64,000 nt of DNA from Bradyrhizobium manausense. GTDB taxonomy: Bacteria > Pseudomonadota > Alphaproteobacteria > Rhizobiales > Xanthobacteraceae. A program made the translations under genes and the position numbers. Every line of letters starts with the position of its first letter. The first letter of the stretch is position 1. Location: positions 183,735-247,734 of the forward strand of contig NZ_JAFCLG010000010.1 in NCBI RefSeq assembly GCF_018129685.1. The letters are read 5' to 3'. Under the pieces are notes generated by a model that was not told the origin of the DNA, searched no databases, and saw only the letters and a program-made list of their open reading frames with translations. Positions 35,415 to 44,118 of the stretch are shown here, piece by piece.

Positions 35415-36839
35415 ATGGCACATCATTCGGCGCGAGGCCTGCTCGTTCTCGCCGCGCTCGGCCTCTCCGGCTGCGCCGCCTTCTCGCCCGACAGCGGCAT
35501 GACAGCGGTCTCGGAGCTGACGAGCCAGACCATCAAGAAGGACGTCGCCTTCGTGCGAACGGCCGAGGGGGCCAGCGCAGTCGACGGGCGCGTTGGCCAA
35601 TTGCTGTCCCGGACGCTGACCGCCGAGACTGCCGTGCAGGTCGCGCTGCTCAACAACAAGGGGCTGCAAGCCGCCTACAACGAGCTGGCGCTGGCCGAGA
35701 CCGATCTCGTCGAGCAGAGCCTGCCGCCCAATCCCGTGTTCTCGGTCTCGCGGATCTCGGGCAATGGCGCCAGCGAGATCGAGCGGCAGGTGGTCGGCGA
35801 TATCCTCGCCCTGGCGACCCTGCCGTTTCGATCCGACATCGCGCGCGAACGCTTTCACCAGGCGCAATTGCGCGCGGCGCTCGCGACGCTGCGGCTGGCC
35901 GCGGATGTGCGTCGCGCTTACACCCGCGCAGTTGCCGGCAATGAAATGGTGGCGCTGCTGACGGACGCGAAGGCGACGGCGGAATCGACTGCGCAACTCG
36001 CGGTCAAGCTCGGCGAGACCGGCTCCATCAACAAGCTCGACCAGGCCCGCGAGCAGGTGTTCTACGCCGAGACCAGCGCGGATCTCGCGACCGCGCGTCA
36101 GGCAGCGAGCAGCGCGCGCGAAAGGTTGGCGCGGCTGATGGGACTTTGGGACGACGGGCTCGACTTCCGTCTGCCCAACGCGTTGCCGCCGCTGCCACGT
36201 CGCCCGCAGGAATTGCCATCGATCGAAGCCGATGCCGTCGCCCACCGCATCGATCTGCAGATCGCGCGGCTGGAACTGACAGCGCTGGCAAAATCACTGG
36301 ATCTCACCGAAGCGACCCGCTTCGTGACGCTGCTCGATCTTGCCGGCATCGCGCGTCGCACCCAGGATCCGGAAGGCTCCCCGTTCCGCGAGCGCGGCTT
36401 CGACGTGCAGTTCCAGATCCCGATCTTCGACGGCGGCGAGGTGCGCATGCGGCAGGCGAGGGAGAGCTACAGTCTCGCCTTCAACCGCCTGACCGAGCGC
36501 GCCGTGAACGTCCGCTCGGAGGCGCGCGATGCCTATCGGACCTATCGCTCGACCTACGACATCGCGCGCCACTACCAGCGCGAGATCCTGCCGCTGCGCA
36601 AGATCATCACCGAGGAGATGCAGCTGCGCTTCTCCAGCATGCAGGTCGACATCTTTGCGCTCCTCACCGAAGCGCGGCAGCGCCTCGCCTCGCTGCGCGG
36701 CGCCATCGATGCCAAGCGGAATTTCTTCCTCGCCCAGTCCGAGTTGCAGACCGCCGTCAATGGCGGCGGCGCACCTGCATCCGGCGGCGACAATCCCACC
36801 AACATCGCCGCGGCAGCGCCTGCCGATGGCGGCCACTGA
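35415..36839 (+). CDS. TolC-family outer-membrane factor lipoprotein
   Basis: This 474-aa protein has a lipobox (LGLSGC, Cys20) and two TolC-like repeats (TAETAVQVALLNNKGLQAAYNELALAETDL; FQIPIFDGGEVRMRQARESY). It would form an outer-membrane channel. No membrane-fusion or RND partner is encoded here, which is unusual for an efflux channel. It sits between the small lipoprotein and multicopper oxidase genes, so a role in copper export or oxidase function is likely. Confidence 0.88.
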   Translation: MAHHSARGLLVLAALGLSGCAAFSPDSGMTAVSELTSQTIKKDVAFVRTAEGASAVDGRVGQLLSRTLTAETAVQVALLNNKGLQAAYNELALAETDLVEQSLPPNPVFSVSRISGNGASEIERQVVGDILALATLPFRSDIARERFHQAQLRAALATLRLAADVRRAYTRAVAGNEMVALLTDAKATAESTAQLAVKLGETGSINKLDQAREQVFYAETSADLATARQAASSARERLARLMGLWDDGLDFRLPNALPPLPRRPQELPSIEADAVAHRIDLQIARLELTALAKSLDLTEATRFVTLLDLAGIARRTQDPEGSPFRERGFDVQFQIPIFDGGEVRMRQARESYSLAFNRLTERAVNVRSEARDAYRTYRSTYDIARHYQREILPLRKIITEEMQLRFSSMQVDIFALLTEARQRLASLRGAIDAKRNFFLAQSELQTAVNGGGAPASGGDNPTNIAAAAPADGGH

Positions 36840-36852
36840 GATGGAGGCCGGC

Positions 36853-38184
36853 ATGTTTTCCCGTCGAGGGTTTTTGGGCACCGCCGCGCTTGTGAGCGCA
36901 TCAGCCGTCAGCGGCCGCGTCCAGGCCGCAGCGATTCCGGAAGCGGCCCATATGGACAAGGCGGTGATGCAGCCGCCGCTTCACCCCAACAATGGCCCCG
37001 ACTATCGCCCCGTCGTTACGCTCAATGGTTGGACGCTGCCGTTCCGCATGAATGGCGACTGGAAGGAGTTCCATCTCGTCGCCGAACCCGTGGTGCGCGA
37101 ATTCGCCGAGGGCATGAAGGTCAATCTCTGGGGCTATAACGGCCAATCGCCGGGCCCGACCATCGAAGCCGTCGAAGGCGACAAGGTCCGCATCTTCGTC
37201 ACCAACCGCCTGCCCGAATACACCACCGTTCACTGGCACGGCATGATCGTACCGAGCGGCATGGACGGCGTCGGCGGATTGACCCAGCCGCACATCCAGC
37301 CCGGCAAGACCTTCGTCTACGAGTTCGAGATGAAAAAGAGCGGGACCTTCATGTACCACCCGCATTCCGACGAGATGGTGCAGATGGCGATGGGCATGAT
37401 GGGCATGGTCGTCGTGCATCCGCGCGACCCCAATTTCCGGCCCGTCGATCGCGACTTCGTCTTCGTGATGAGCACCTATCGCGTCGATCCCGGTACCTAT
37501 CTGCCGCGCGTCAACGAGATGACCGATTTCAACATGTGGACCTGGAATTCGCGGGTGTTTCCCGGCATCGATCCCTTGCCGGTGCGGCTGGGCGACAAGG
37601 TGCGTGTGCGCATCGGCAATCTCAGCATGACCAACCATCCGATCCATCTGCACGGCCACAGCTTTGCCGTAACTTGCACGGACGGCGGCTGGATTCCGGA
37701 GAGTGCGCAATATCCGGAGACGACGACCGACGTACCCGTCGGCGCGGTGCGCGTGTTTGACGTCCTCGCCGACAACCCTGGCGATTGGGCGTTTCACTGC
37801 CACAAAGCGCATCACACCATGAATGCGATGGGACACGACATGCGCAACATGATCGGCGTCTCGCGCAAGGATCTCGCCAAGGCCGTCGGCAGGCTCGCGC
37901 CGGACGCGATGGCGATGGGCTCGACCGGCATGGCAATGGGCAACATGGAGATGCCCGCGCCCGACAACACGCTGCCGATGATGTCAGGCACCGGTCAGTT
38001 CGGTCCGATCGAAATGGGCGGCATGTTCACCGTGATGAAGATCCGCGAGGACCTCGCGCGCGACGATTACCGCGATCCCGGCCCCTATCAATTCCCGCAA
38101 GGCACCGTCGCCTATGAGGTTTCTTCGCCTCCGGCGGAGCCGGCGCGACAGCCGGCGACGCCGCCGCACAAGATGAAGATGTGA
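36853..38184 (+). CDS. Tat-exported multicopper oxidase
   Basis: This 443-aa periplasmic enzyme starts at ATG 36853 (GGAGG upstream) with a twin-arginine leader (FSRRGFLGTAALVSASA). All four copper-ligand motifs are visible: HWHGM, HPHSDEM, HPIHLHGHSF and HCHKAHHTMNAM. A Met-rich insert (AMAMGSTGMAMGNMEM) near the C-terminus resembles copper-binding loops of CueO/CopA-type oxidases. It probably oxidises Cu(I). The cupredoxin and CusF-like genes follow directly. Confidence 0.93.
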   Translation: MFSRRGFLGTAALVSASAVSGRVQAAAIPEAAHMDKAVMQPPLHPNNGPDYRPVVTLNGWTLPFRMNGDWKEFHLVAEPVVREFAEGMKVNLWGYNGQSPGPTIEAVEGDKVRIFVTNRLPEYTTVHWHGMIVPSGMDGVGGLTQPHIQPGKTFVYEFEMKKSGTFMYHPHSDEMVQMAMGMMGMVVVHPRDPNFRPVDRDFVFVMSTYRVDPGTYLPRVNEMTDFNMWTWNSRVFPGIDPLPVRLGDKVRVRIGNLSMTNHPIHLHGHSFAVTCTDGGWIPESAQYPETTTDVPVGAVRVFDVLADNPGDWAFHCHKAHHTMNAMGHDMRNMIGVSRKDLAKAVGRLAPDAMAMGSTGMAMGNMEMPAPDNTLPMMSGTGQFGPIEMGGMFTVMKIREDLARDDYRDPGPYQFPQGTVAYEVSSPPAEPARQPATPPHKMKM

Positions 38185-38216
38185 GTATTTCGATGAAGAA
38201 CCAACTGGAGACCACA

Positions 38217-38672
38217 ATGAGGACGGCGATCAAACTCGCGTTCGCGCTGGCCGCGCTCTCGATTGCGCCCGTGCTCGCGCATGAAGGACACGACCATCAC
38301 GGCTTTTCGGCCGGCGAGCCCGGCGACCTCAAGAAGCCGGCGCGCACCATCGAGATCGAATTGAGCGAGATGTCCTACGAGCCGTCGAACATCACCGTGA
38401 AGCGCGGCGAGCAGATCCGCTTTCTGCTGCGCAATGTCGGCAAGGAGGATCACGAATTCCTGCTCGCCACCACGAGGGAGAATCTCGCTCATGCCGAGGT
38501 GATGAGGAAGCACCCGCATATGGAGCATGACGATCCGAACGGCGTCCGGCTCGCCCCGGACAAGTCGGCCGAGATCGTCTGGAAGTTCACCAAATCAGGC
38601 ACGTTCGAATTTTCCTGCCTGATCCCCGACCATCGCGATTACGGCATGGTCGGCCACGTCACCGTGAAATGA
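38217..38672 (+). CDS. Periplasmic cupredoxin
   Basis: This 151-aa protein has a signal peptide (MRTAIKLAFALAALSIAPVLA) and a cupredoxin fold with type-1 copper ligands His (EDHEFLL), Cys (FSCLIPDH), His and Met (RDYGMVGH). An N-terminal HEGHDHHGF may bind extra copper. GGAG precedes ATG 38217. It probably carries electrons or copper for the multicopper oxidase just upstream. Confidence 0.9.
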   Translation: MRTAIKLAFALAALSIAPVLAHEGHDHHGFSAGEPGDLKKPARTIEIELSEMSYEPSNITVKRGEQIRFLLRNVGKEDHEFLLATTRENLAHAEVMRKHPHMEHDDPNGVRLAPDKSAEIVWKFTKSGTFEFSCLIPDHRDYGMVGHVTVK

Positions 38673-38689
38673 GGACAATGGAGACAGAC

Positions 38690-38989
38690 ATGAACCCGAT
38701 CATCCGCATCACCGCCGCGCTCGTGCTGACGCTGGGACTGACCGCAGGCGCGCTCGCGCAAGCCGCCTCCATCAGCGGCGAGGTCAAGAAGATCGACGAG
38801 GGCGCGGGCAAGATCACGCTCAAGCATGGCCCCGCCAGGAGCCTCGGCATGGATGAGCCCATGACCATGGTCTACCGCGTCAAGGATCCCGCCATGCTCA
38901 AGCAGGTGAAGGTCGGCGACAAGGTGACGTTTGAAGCCGAGGAGGCCGCCTCGGGGTACACGGTGACGAAGATGCAGAGGGCGAAATAG
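38690..38989 (+). CDS. CusF-like periplasmic copper-binding protein
   Basis: This 99-aa protein has a signal peptide and the CusF OB-fold pattern (SISGEVKKIDEGAGKITLKHGPARSLGM, then EPMTMVYRV and VKVGDKVTFEAEE). His and Met residues in these motifs bind Cu(I)/Ag(I). It ends the copper operon. CusF usually delivers metal to a CBA efflux pump, which is missing here. Confidence 0.88.
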   Translation: MNPIIRITAALVLTLGLTAGALAQAASISGEVKKIDEGAGKITLKHGPARSLGMDEPMTMVYRVKDPAMLKQVKVGDKVTFEAEEAASGYTVTKMQRAK

Positions 38990-39008
38990 GGGCGGCCTCC
39001 CCTCACCT

Positions 39009-39113
39009 GTCATTCCGCGGCGCGCCTCTCGGCGCGAGCCCGGAATCCATTTCCCACAACACCTACGGCACGATGGATTCCGGGTTCGCCCTTCGGGCGC
39101 CCCGGAATGACGA
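39009..39113. repeat. Intergenic inverted repeat, family B, copy 1
   Basis: GTCATTCCGCGGCGCGCC at the left is answered by GGGCGCCCCGGAATGAC at the right, with an inner GGAATCCAT/ATGGATTCC pair. It fills most of the gap after the CusF-like gene and may end its transcript. A related copy is at 58255. Confidence 0.85.
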
Positions 39114-39162
39114 CCTGGGAAGCCCGAAATACCCTGCCCCAACCTCCACCACATTCCCTTCG

Positions 39163-39177
39163 TTAACCCTTTGCTAA
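39163..39177 (+). promoter_or_regulatory. CtrA-like box upstream of flhA
   Basis: TTAA-N7-CTAA matches seven of eight conserved bases of the CtrA consensus TTAA-N7-TTAA. It is 169 bp before the flhA start. CtrA itself is encoded in this window and controls class II flagellar genes in related bacteria. Confidence 0.55.
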
Positions 39178-39182
39178 CCATA

Positions 39183-39205
39183 CACCCGGCAAGAATTGCC
39201 GGGTG
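39183..39205 (+). other. Ten-bp hairpin in the flhA leader
   Basis: CACCCGGCAA and TTGCCGGGTG form a perfect 10-bp stem with a 3-nt loop, 5 bp after the CtrA-like box and 140 bp before the flhA start. With no T-run it is more likely a leader RNA structure or protein-binding site than a terminator. Confidence 0.6.
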
Positions 39206-39345
39206 AAGTCGAGTGTCGTCAGCCGCGTAGAACGGGAGCCCCCGTGGACGCCAGTGCGGTGCCTCACTTTCGGAACGGCGGCCCATCGGCCGCCGCGCAG
39301 ACGTTTGGGGCGCGCGGACGTCAGTCGCGCGGGGAGGCAGCTACC

Positions 39346-41484
39346 ATGGTCGACGTCACCGCAGGACAGGGCGTAGGCCCGGCGAAGGTCGGCATCCCCT
39401 CGCTCACCGACATCGTCAACATCCTCAAGCGCGGCGACATCGCGCTGGCTCTCGGCATCCTCACCATCCTGGTGGTGCTGATCCTGCCCCTGCCCTCGCT
39501 CGTGCTGGACCTGTTCCTGGCGATCTCGATCACGCTCTCGATCCTGATCCTGATGACCTCGCTGTTCATCCAGGCGCCGCTGGAATTCTCCGCGTTCCCG
39601 ACCATCCTCCTGATCTCGACCATGCTGCGGCTGTCGCTCAACATGGCCTCGACCCGCCTGATCCTGTCGCACGGGCACGAGGGGACGGACGCGGCCGGCC
39701 ACGTCATCGAAGCCTTCGGCAGCTTCGTGATGGGCGGCAATTTCGTCATCGGTATCATCGTCTTCGCCATCCTGGTCATCGTCAATTTCGTCGTCATCAC
39801 CAAGGGTTCGGGCCGCATCGCCGAAGTCGCGGCCCGCTTCCACCTCGACGCCATGCCCGGCAAGCAGATGGCGATCGACGCCGACCTCTCCGCCGGCCTG
39901 ATCGACGAGAAGGTCGCCAAGGAGCGCCGCAAGGCGCTGGAGGACGAGAGCGGCTTCTTCGGCGCCATGGACGGTGCCTCCAAATTCGTTCGCGGCGACG
40001 CCATCGCCGGCCTCCTGATCGTCTTCATCAACGTCGTCGGCGGCATGATCATCGGCGTCGCTCAGCAAGGCATGTCCTTTGCCGACGCCGGCCGCAGCTA
40101 CACGCTGCTGACGGTCGGTGACGGCCTCGTCACCCAGGTGCCCGCCCTGATCGTCTCGACCGCGGCCGGCCTGCTCGTCTCCAAGGCCGGCGTCTCCGGC
40201 GCGGCCGACAAGGCCCTGATGAAGCAGTTCTCCGGCTATCCGCAGGCGCTGGCGATGTCCTCGGCGGTCATGCTGGTGCTGGCGGCGCTGCCGGGCATTC
40301 CGACCATTCCCTTCTTCCTGCTCGGCGCCGGCGCCGGCGCACTGGCCTGGAACGCGCGCAACCGCAATCGTGCGACCGCCAAGGCCGAAGCAGTCGCCAA
40401 GGCCGCCCCCGCGCCGGGAACGCCGGGTGCCCCGGGCGCGGCGGCGGAGGAGCCGATCTCGGCGGCGCTCAAGATCGACGACCTCAAGATCGAGCTCGGT
40501 TATGCGCTGCTGCCGCTCGTCAACGGCCCCGACGGCACCGATCGCCTCACCGAGCAGATCAAGGCGCTGCGCCGCTCGCTTGCGATCGAAATGGGTTTCG
40601 TCATGCCGGCGGTGCGCATTCTCGACAACGTCCAGCTCGAGGCCAACACCTACATCATCAAGATCAAGGAGGTCGACGCCGGCACCGGCAAGATCTGGCC
40701 GAACCAGTTCATGGTCATGGACCCCGGCGGCAGCCAGGTGCAGGTGCCCGGCATCCACACCACCGAGCCGACCTTCGGCCTGCCAGCAACCTGGGTCGAT
40801 GCCAGCCTCAAGGAAGAAGCCTCGCTCAAAGGCTACACCGTCGTCGACGCCGCGACCGTGCTCTCGACCCACCTCACCGAGCTGCTCAAGGCCAACATGT
40901 CGGATCTGCTGTCCTATGGCGAGGTGCAGAAGCTGCTCAAGGAGCTGCCGAAGGAGCAGAGCGAGCTGGTCAAGGACATCGTGCCCGGACAGGTCACGGT
41001 CTCCGGCATCCAGCGCGTGCTCCAGCTCCTGCTGGCCGAGCGCATCTCGATCCGCGACCTCTCGACCATCCTCGAGGGCATCGCGGATTCGCTGGCGTTC
41101 TCGCGCAACCCGGCGACCATGGTCGAGCATGTCCGTGCCCGCCTCGCGCGGCAGATCTGCGCGCAGAACACTTCCTATGCCGGCTATCTGCCGCTGATCG
41201 CGCTGTCGGCGCGGTGGGAACAGGCCTTTGCCGAATCCATCATCGGCCAGGGCGAAGAACGCAGCCTCGCCATGCAGCCCTCGAAGCTGTCGGAATTCAT
41301 GACCGCCGTGCGCGAGGCTTTCGAGCGTGCCGCGCGCGAAGGCGAGGCGCCGGTGCTGGTGACCTCTGCGGCAATTCGTCCCTTCGTCCGCTCCCTGGTG
41401 GAGCGGTTCCGGGCCCAGACCACCGTCTTGTCGCAGGCCGAAATCCACCCCAGGGCGAGGCTGAAGACGGTCGGAAGCATCTGA
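39346..41484 (+). CDS. flhA: Flagellar export apparatus protein FlhA
   Basis: This 712-aa inner-membrane protein is the export-gate subunit of the flagellar type III system. The N-terminal half has about eight membrane spans and the family signature around GSGRIAEVAARFHLDAMPGKQMAIDADLSAG. The C-terminal cytosolic half binds substrate-chaperone complexes. GGGGAGG lies 8 nt before ATG 39346. It is not contiguous with fliI-fliJ, about 8 kb away on the other strand. Confidence 0.97.
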   Translation: MVDVTAGQGVGPAKVGIPSLTDIVNILKRGDIALALGILTILVVLILPLPSLVLDLFLAISITLSILILMTSLFIQAPLEFSAFPTILLISTMLRLSLNMASTRLILSHGHEGTDAAGHVIEAFGSFVMGGNFVIGIIVFAILVIVNFVVITKGSGRIAEVAARFHLDAMPGKQMAIDADLSAGLIDEKVAKERRKALEDESGFFGAMDGASKFVRGDAIAGLLIVFINVVGGMIIGVAQQGMSFADAGRSYTLLTVGDGLVTQVPALIVSTAAGLLVSKAGVSGAADKALMKQFSGYPQALAMSSAVMLVLAALPGIPTIPFFLLGAGAGALAWNARNRNRATAKAEAVAKAAPAPGTPGAPGAAAEEPISAALKIDDLKIELGYALLPLVNGPDGTDRLTEQIKALRRSLAIEMGFVMPAVRILDNVQLEANTYIIKIKEVDAGTGKIWPNQFMVMDPGGSQVQVPGIHTTEPTFGLPATWVDASLKEEASLKGYTVVDAATVLSTHLTELLKANMSDLLSYGEVQKLLKELPKEQSELVKDIVPGQVTVSGIQRVLQLLLAERISIRDLSTILEGIADSLAFSRNPATMVEHVRARLARQICAQNTSYAGYLPLIALSARWEQAFAESIIGQGEERSLAMQPSKLSEFMTAVREAFERAAREGEAPVLVTSAAIRPFVRSLVERFRAQTTVLSQAEIHPRARLKTVGSI

Positions 41485-41611
41485 TTTGCCTTAAGAAGCC
41501 GTGTGTTTTTCAGCCACAGGCAAATGGTTTCTGGGTTCCGGGCACCTCGTGGACGAAAGGCTGACAAGGCGCCTCAAACGCACATTACAGCTTTGAAATA
41601 ATTGCCAAATC

Positions 41612-41646
41612 GAACGATCAGGACCCGTTTTTGATCGCGATCGTTC
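41612..41646. repeat. Inverted repeat after flhA
   Basis: GAACGATC (41612-41619) and GATCGTTC (41639-41646) form an 8-bp inverted repeat with a 19-nt spacer. It lies in the gap between flhA and the 66-aa gene, which holds nothing else recognisable. Confidence 0.45.
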
Positions 41647-41779
41647 ACGTCCTATCACGCTCTTGTGATGGCCCCTTGGGAACGAATCCCGCCAATACTA
41701 GGTTGTTGGGGCACCGGAAGCATGAACCAGCCTGACAGAGGTGGCGACTACTTCGGGTAGATGGCGGCAGGAGCCTTCC

Positions 41780-41980
41780 ATGAACCACTCGATTTACAGC
41801 GCAGATCGCTCGACCCACCTGAAGGTGGTGGTTGTGGCGCTCGTCGCCGGCGTCGCACTCGCGGGCTTCGGCATCACGGCGCGGACGAGTTCGGATGAAG
41901 GCCTCACACAGACAGCCCGCATCATCAAGGCCGGTAAGCCGGTGATGATCACCAACTCGAACGCATCGGTCGTTCGCTAA
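41780..41980 (+). CDS. Small single-span membrane protein (66 aa)
   Basis: ATG 41780 follows AGGAG at 6-7 nt. The protein has one hydrophobic segment (LKVVVVALVAGVALAGFGI, about 13-31) and a polar tail ending NSNASVVR. I believe similar short proteins are common in Bradyrhizobium, but no function is known. The gene is monocistronic and followed by a strong terminator. Confidence 0.75.
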   Translation: MNHSIYSADRSTHLKVVVVALVAGVALAGFGITARTSSDEGLTQTARIIKAGKPVMITNSNASVVR

Positions 41981-42077
41981 GGAGATTTTGAGTTTCAGGA
42001 ATTCACGCGGCTCTTTACCAGCCCCCCAAAGTCGCCACGTGGATATGTAGACGACCCCAACCCCAAGTCGACTACAG

Positions 42078-42108
42078 AAAGCGCCCGCCCCCCACGGGCG
42101 CTTTCTCA
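42078..42108 (+). terminator. Intrinsic terminator after the 66-aa gene
   Basis: AAAGCGCCCG (42078-42087) pairs with CGGGCGCTTT (42095-42104) across a short C-rich loop. The T-rich right arm then continues into TCTC. Confidence 0.75.
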
Positions 42109-42169
42109 TGTCCGGGGTAGCTCGAAACAATCCGGTATTCCTCCGCGGCGACAATATAATATCCCTCCC

Positions 42170-42250
42170 GTCATCCCGAGGTGCGAGGCGTGCGGTGCGA
42201 AGCAGCGCCCGTGGAGCCTCGAAGGGTGAACGGCCGGGACGCAGCCGGGC
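42170..42250. repeat. Intergenic repeat, family C, partial copy
   Basis: Starting GTCATCCCGAGGTGCGAGGC, this follows the left half of the repeat at 22394 (including GTGGAGCCTCGAAGGGTG) but lacks its right arm. The rest of 42250-42468 holds no gene I can support. Confidence 0.6.
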
Positions 42251-42468
42251 CCTTCCTTGGGCCGGGCTGCCGCGACAGATACGCCATTTCCGAACTTCGG
42301 CGAAACGGAATATTTTTGCAGCGACGGATGACCGATGCGTTGGGTGTTTTGCCCGTCGGGCCCCGCGAGGACTGGTAGATGAGGTGGCGAGACCTTGACA
42401 ACGAGGGGCTTGGCTTGGCTAGGTTCACAACCTGATGAAGCGGGGCAATCCATGGAGCAGCGCTTACT

Positions 42469-42682
42469 TTCGATCAGATCGCGCGTGCATACCAAGCCTC
42501 GCGGCCCGATTATCCCGAAGCTCTCGTCGACGACGTGGTGTCGTACGCCGGCTTGAAGCGAAACGACCCGCGACGCGCTGGTCGGTGACCTTTCCAAGGC
42601 GATCGATCGCCACGGAGGAGAATTCGAGATGGACTACGAAACTCACCTCTACATGCCCCGGCGGATCGAGAGGTACGAATGA
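42469..42682 (+). pseudogene. Decayed class I SAM-dependent methyltransferase
   Basis: The first part (from 42469) reads FDQIARAYQASRPDYPEALV then DDVVSYAGLKRND, a good match to the N-terminus of class I methyltransferases. It then meets a stop. The second part, one frame over, reads ALVGDLSKAIDRHGGEFEMD and ends METHLYMPRRIERYE-like before TGA 42680-42682 (actual residues YETHLYMPRRIERYE), a typical C-terminus of the same family. The SAM-binding core between them is missing and the start codon is absent, so an internal deletion and frameshift are inferred. The stop overlaps the ATG of the next small gene. Confidence 0.65.
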
Positions 42683-42840
42683 CCGACCAGAAGGAAGTCG
42701 AACGCAACTGCCCGGAATGTGACGGCACAGGCCAGGAGCGCGGTATGCATCCGGTTCGCTTGGGTGAAACGAATGAGTTTCGCCCCTGCACGAAATGTGG
42801 CGGATCGGGGAAGATCAAAGAGACAGCCGCGGCGCAATAA
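42679..42840 (+). CDS. Small DnaJ-type zinc-finger protein (53 aa)
   Basis: Two Cys pairs, CPECDGTGQ and CTKCGGSGK, match the CxxCxGxG repeats of the DnaJ zinc-binding region, so one Zn ion is probably bound. GAGAGG precedes ATG 42679, which overlaps the methyltransferase-remnant stop (ATGA). The gene is intact although its upstream neighbour is decayed. The function is unknown. Confidence 0.7.
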   Translation: MTDQKEVERNCPECDGTGQERGMHPVRLGETNEFRPCTKCGGSGKIKETAAAQ

Positions 42841-42925
42841 CACCCAAATCGCATCCGCATGCGAGCTGATTGCCGGACGAACGGCTAGAAAACTCTCATC
42901 ACGTCGGACCGGGACGGGTCCAAAC

Positions 42926-43126
42926 TCAAGCCGGCGCCTGAAGTCCCGGCGAGGTCAACCACTTGTTGATCTCTCCGGCAACATCGATCTGGCTGGCTTT
43001 TCGCAAAAGCTCCGTGCGGCGAACGCCGAGCGGCATCCCCCTGGCCTGCAGGCGGAGGTTGATCGCCTCTTGCGCGAGGCGATATTCGAACGTGAATGAT
43101 TGTCCCGTGGATCGTTGAGCCGACAT
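42926..43126 (-). CDS. Small conserved hypothetical protein (66 aa)
   Basis: The protein reads MSAQRSTGQSFTFEYRLAQE, then an amphipathic middle (LRLQARGMPLGVRRTELLRKA) and ends WLTSPGLQAPA. I recall close relatives as short hypothetical proteins in Bradyrhizobium. ATG 43126 has GGAG 8 nt upstream; a GTG at 43133-43135 is also in frame. Function unknown. Confidence 0.7.
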   Translation of the reverse strand: MSAQRSTGQSFTFEYRLAQEAINLRLQARGMPLGVRRTELLRKASQIDVAGEINKWLTSPGLQAPA

Positions 43127-43246
43127 GGATGACACTCCGCTGCGGGGTTGAGCGAGAGCGCAACTGCGTCCACACCACCGGTAGATGCTGAGGGCCGCTC
43201 GGCGGTGGCAGGACAGTGTGCCTTCGTCCGCTGATTAGCCAGTGCT

Positions 43247-43471
43247 TTATTTTGGTTCCTGACAGGAACCATTCGCGAATTGCCGGGCTTTCATCGCCGC
43301 AGCCTGATCTCTGATCAATTGGCCGATCGCCCGTTGAGCTGCGCTGATGGCCTCCGCTCGATCGAATGCGATTCCTGATTTGGGGGACCGACCGTTGCGC
43401 TCAAACGACCATTTCCAGCCTGATGGATTGATCGTCTGGACGACCGTGTATTCGATACCCTTGTGTTCCAT
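43247..43471 (-). CDS. Small hypothetical protein (74 aa)
   Basis: ATG 43471 begins MEHKGIEYTVVQTINPSGWK, with a short beta-rich start (WKWSFERNGRSPKSGIAF) and a helix (AEAISAAQRAIGQLIRDQ). A G-run lies before the start. It belongs to a type common in Bradyrhizobium small-gene clusters. Function unknown. Confidence 0.65.
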   Translation of the reverse strand: MEHKGIEYTVVQTINPSGWKWSFERNGRSPKSGIAFDRAEAISAAQRAIGQLIRDQAAAMKARQFANGSCQEPK

Positions 43472-43565
43472 GCGCCCCCCACAGCTCCGTTTCGAACCAA
43501 GCCGCGAACAGCGGCCTCTGAATTGAAGCGCACGTCGACCCGACAGTTCGTGCGGCCGGCGACGC

Positions 43566-43832
43566 TCAGCAACCGCGGCAAATGTTCTTGAGCTTCGCGG
43601 CGGTTCGCTCTTCTTCCGCGAGGAACGGGTCCTTGTATCCTGAGGACGAGTCGATGGCGGTTTCGGCGGGCTTTTTGGCTTTTGGCGGAAACGCCGCATC
43701 GTAACAGGAGAGGCGTGCGTTGATGCTTTCGATCGCACGACAATTGGGTTCTGCGGGAGCGGCTGACAGCGCAGATGCGCCGAGCGCCGATGCCAGCAGA
43801 AGCGCCGCCGCCCATGTCCCTGGTCGAGCCAT
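43566..43832 (-). CDS. Small exported Cys-containing protein (88 aa)
   Basis: A signal peptide (MARPGTWAAALLLASALGASALSA) precedes CRAIESINARLSCYDAAFPP and a C-terminus ending NICRGC. The CxxI..RLxCYD pattern occurs in several short periplasmic proteins of unknown role. ATG 43832 is chosen because it gives a good signal peptide. Confidence 0.62.
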   Translation of the reverse strand: MARPGTWAAALLLASALGASALSAAPAEPNCRAIESINARLSCYDAAFPPKAKKPAETAIDSSSGYKDPFLAEEERTAAKLKNICRGC

Positions 43833-43852
43833 TTTCACGCTGTCTCCAATCG

Positions 43853-44047
43853 CTATTTGCTCTTGCTGGCCCAGGACGGTTTCTCGCCAGTCCAGGCCGG
43901 AAGGGCATCCCATTCGGACCACCGCATCCGCCGCTCCTCGCCTCCGACCCGCACGAAAACGAAGGGCGCATCGTCCCGGCCCGTCTTCGAGCCAACGAAA
44001 ATTGCCGGAACCCCGTAGGCATCCCTGATGATTGCTGTGTTTGCCAT
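43853..44047 (-). CDS. Small hypothetical protein (64 aa)
   Basis: ATG 44047 begins MANTAIIRDAYGVPAIFVGS and continues with a beta-rich core (APFVFVRVGGEERRMRWSEW) and a short basic tail. It is 20 bp upstream of the exported 88-aa protein on the same strand, so both may share a transcript. Function unknown. Confidence 0.6.
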   Translation of the reverse strand: MANTAIIRDAYGVPAIFVGSKTGRDDAPFVFVRVGGEERRMRWSEWDALPAWTGEKPSWASKSK

Positions 44048-44118
44048 GTCCGGCTCCCGCCTGGCTTGAGCTCGCCCCTGTCTACGTTTCGAGGCAGCGC
44101 GATTGAACGAACCTCCCG

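Noticed and set aside
41612..41646. Transposon ends
   Set aside because: The inverted repeat encloses only 19 bp and there is no transposase gene.
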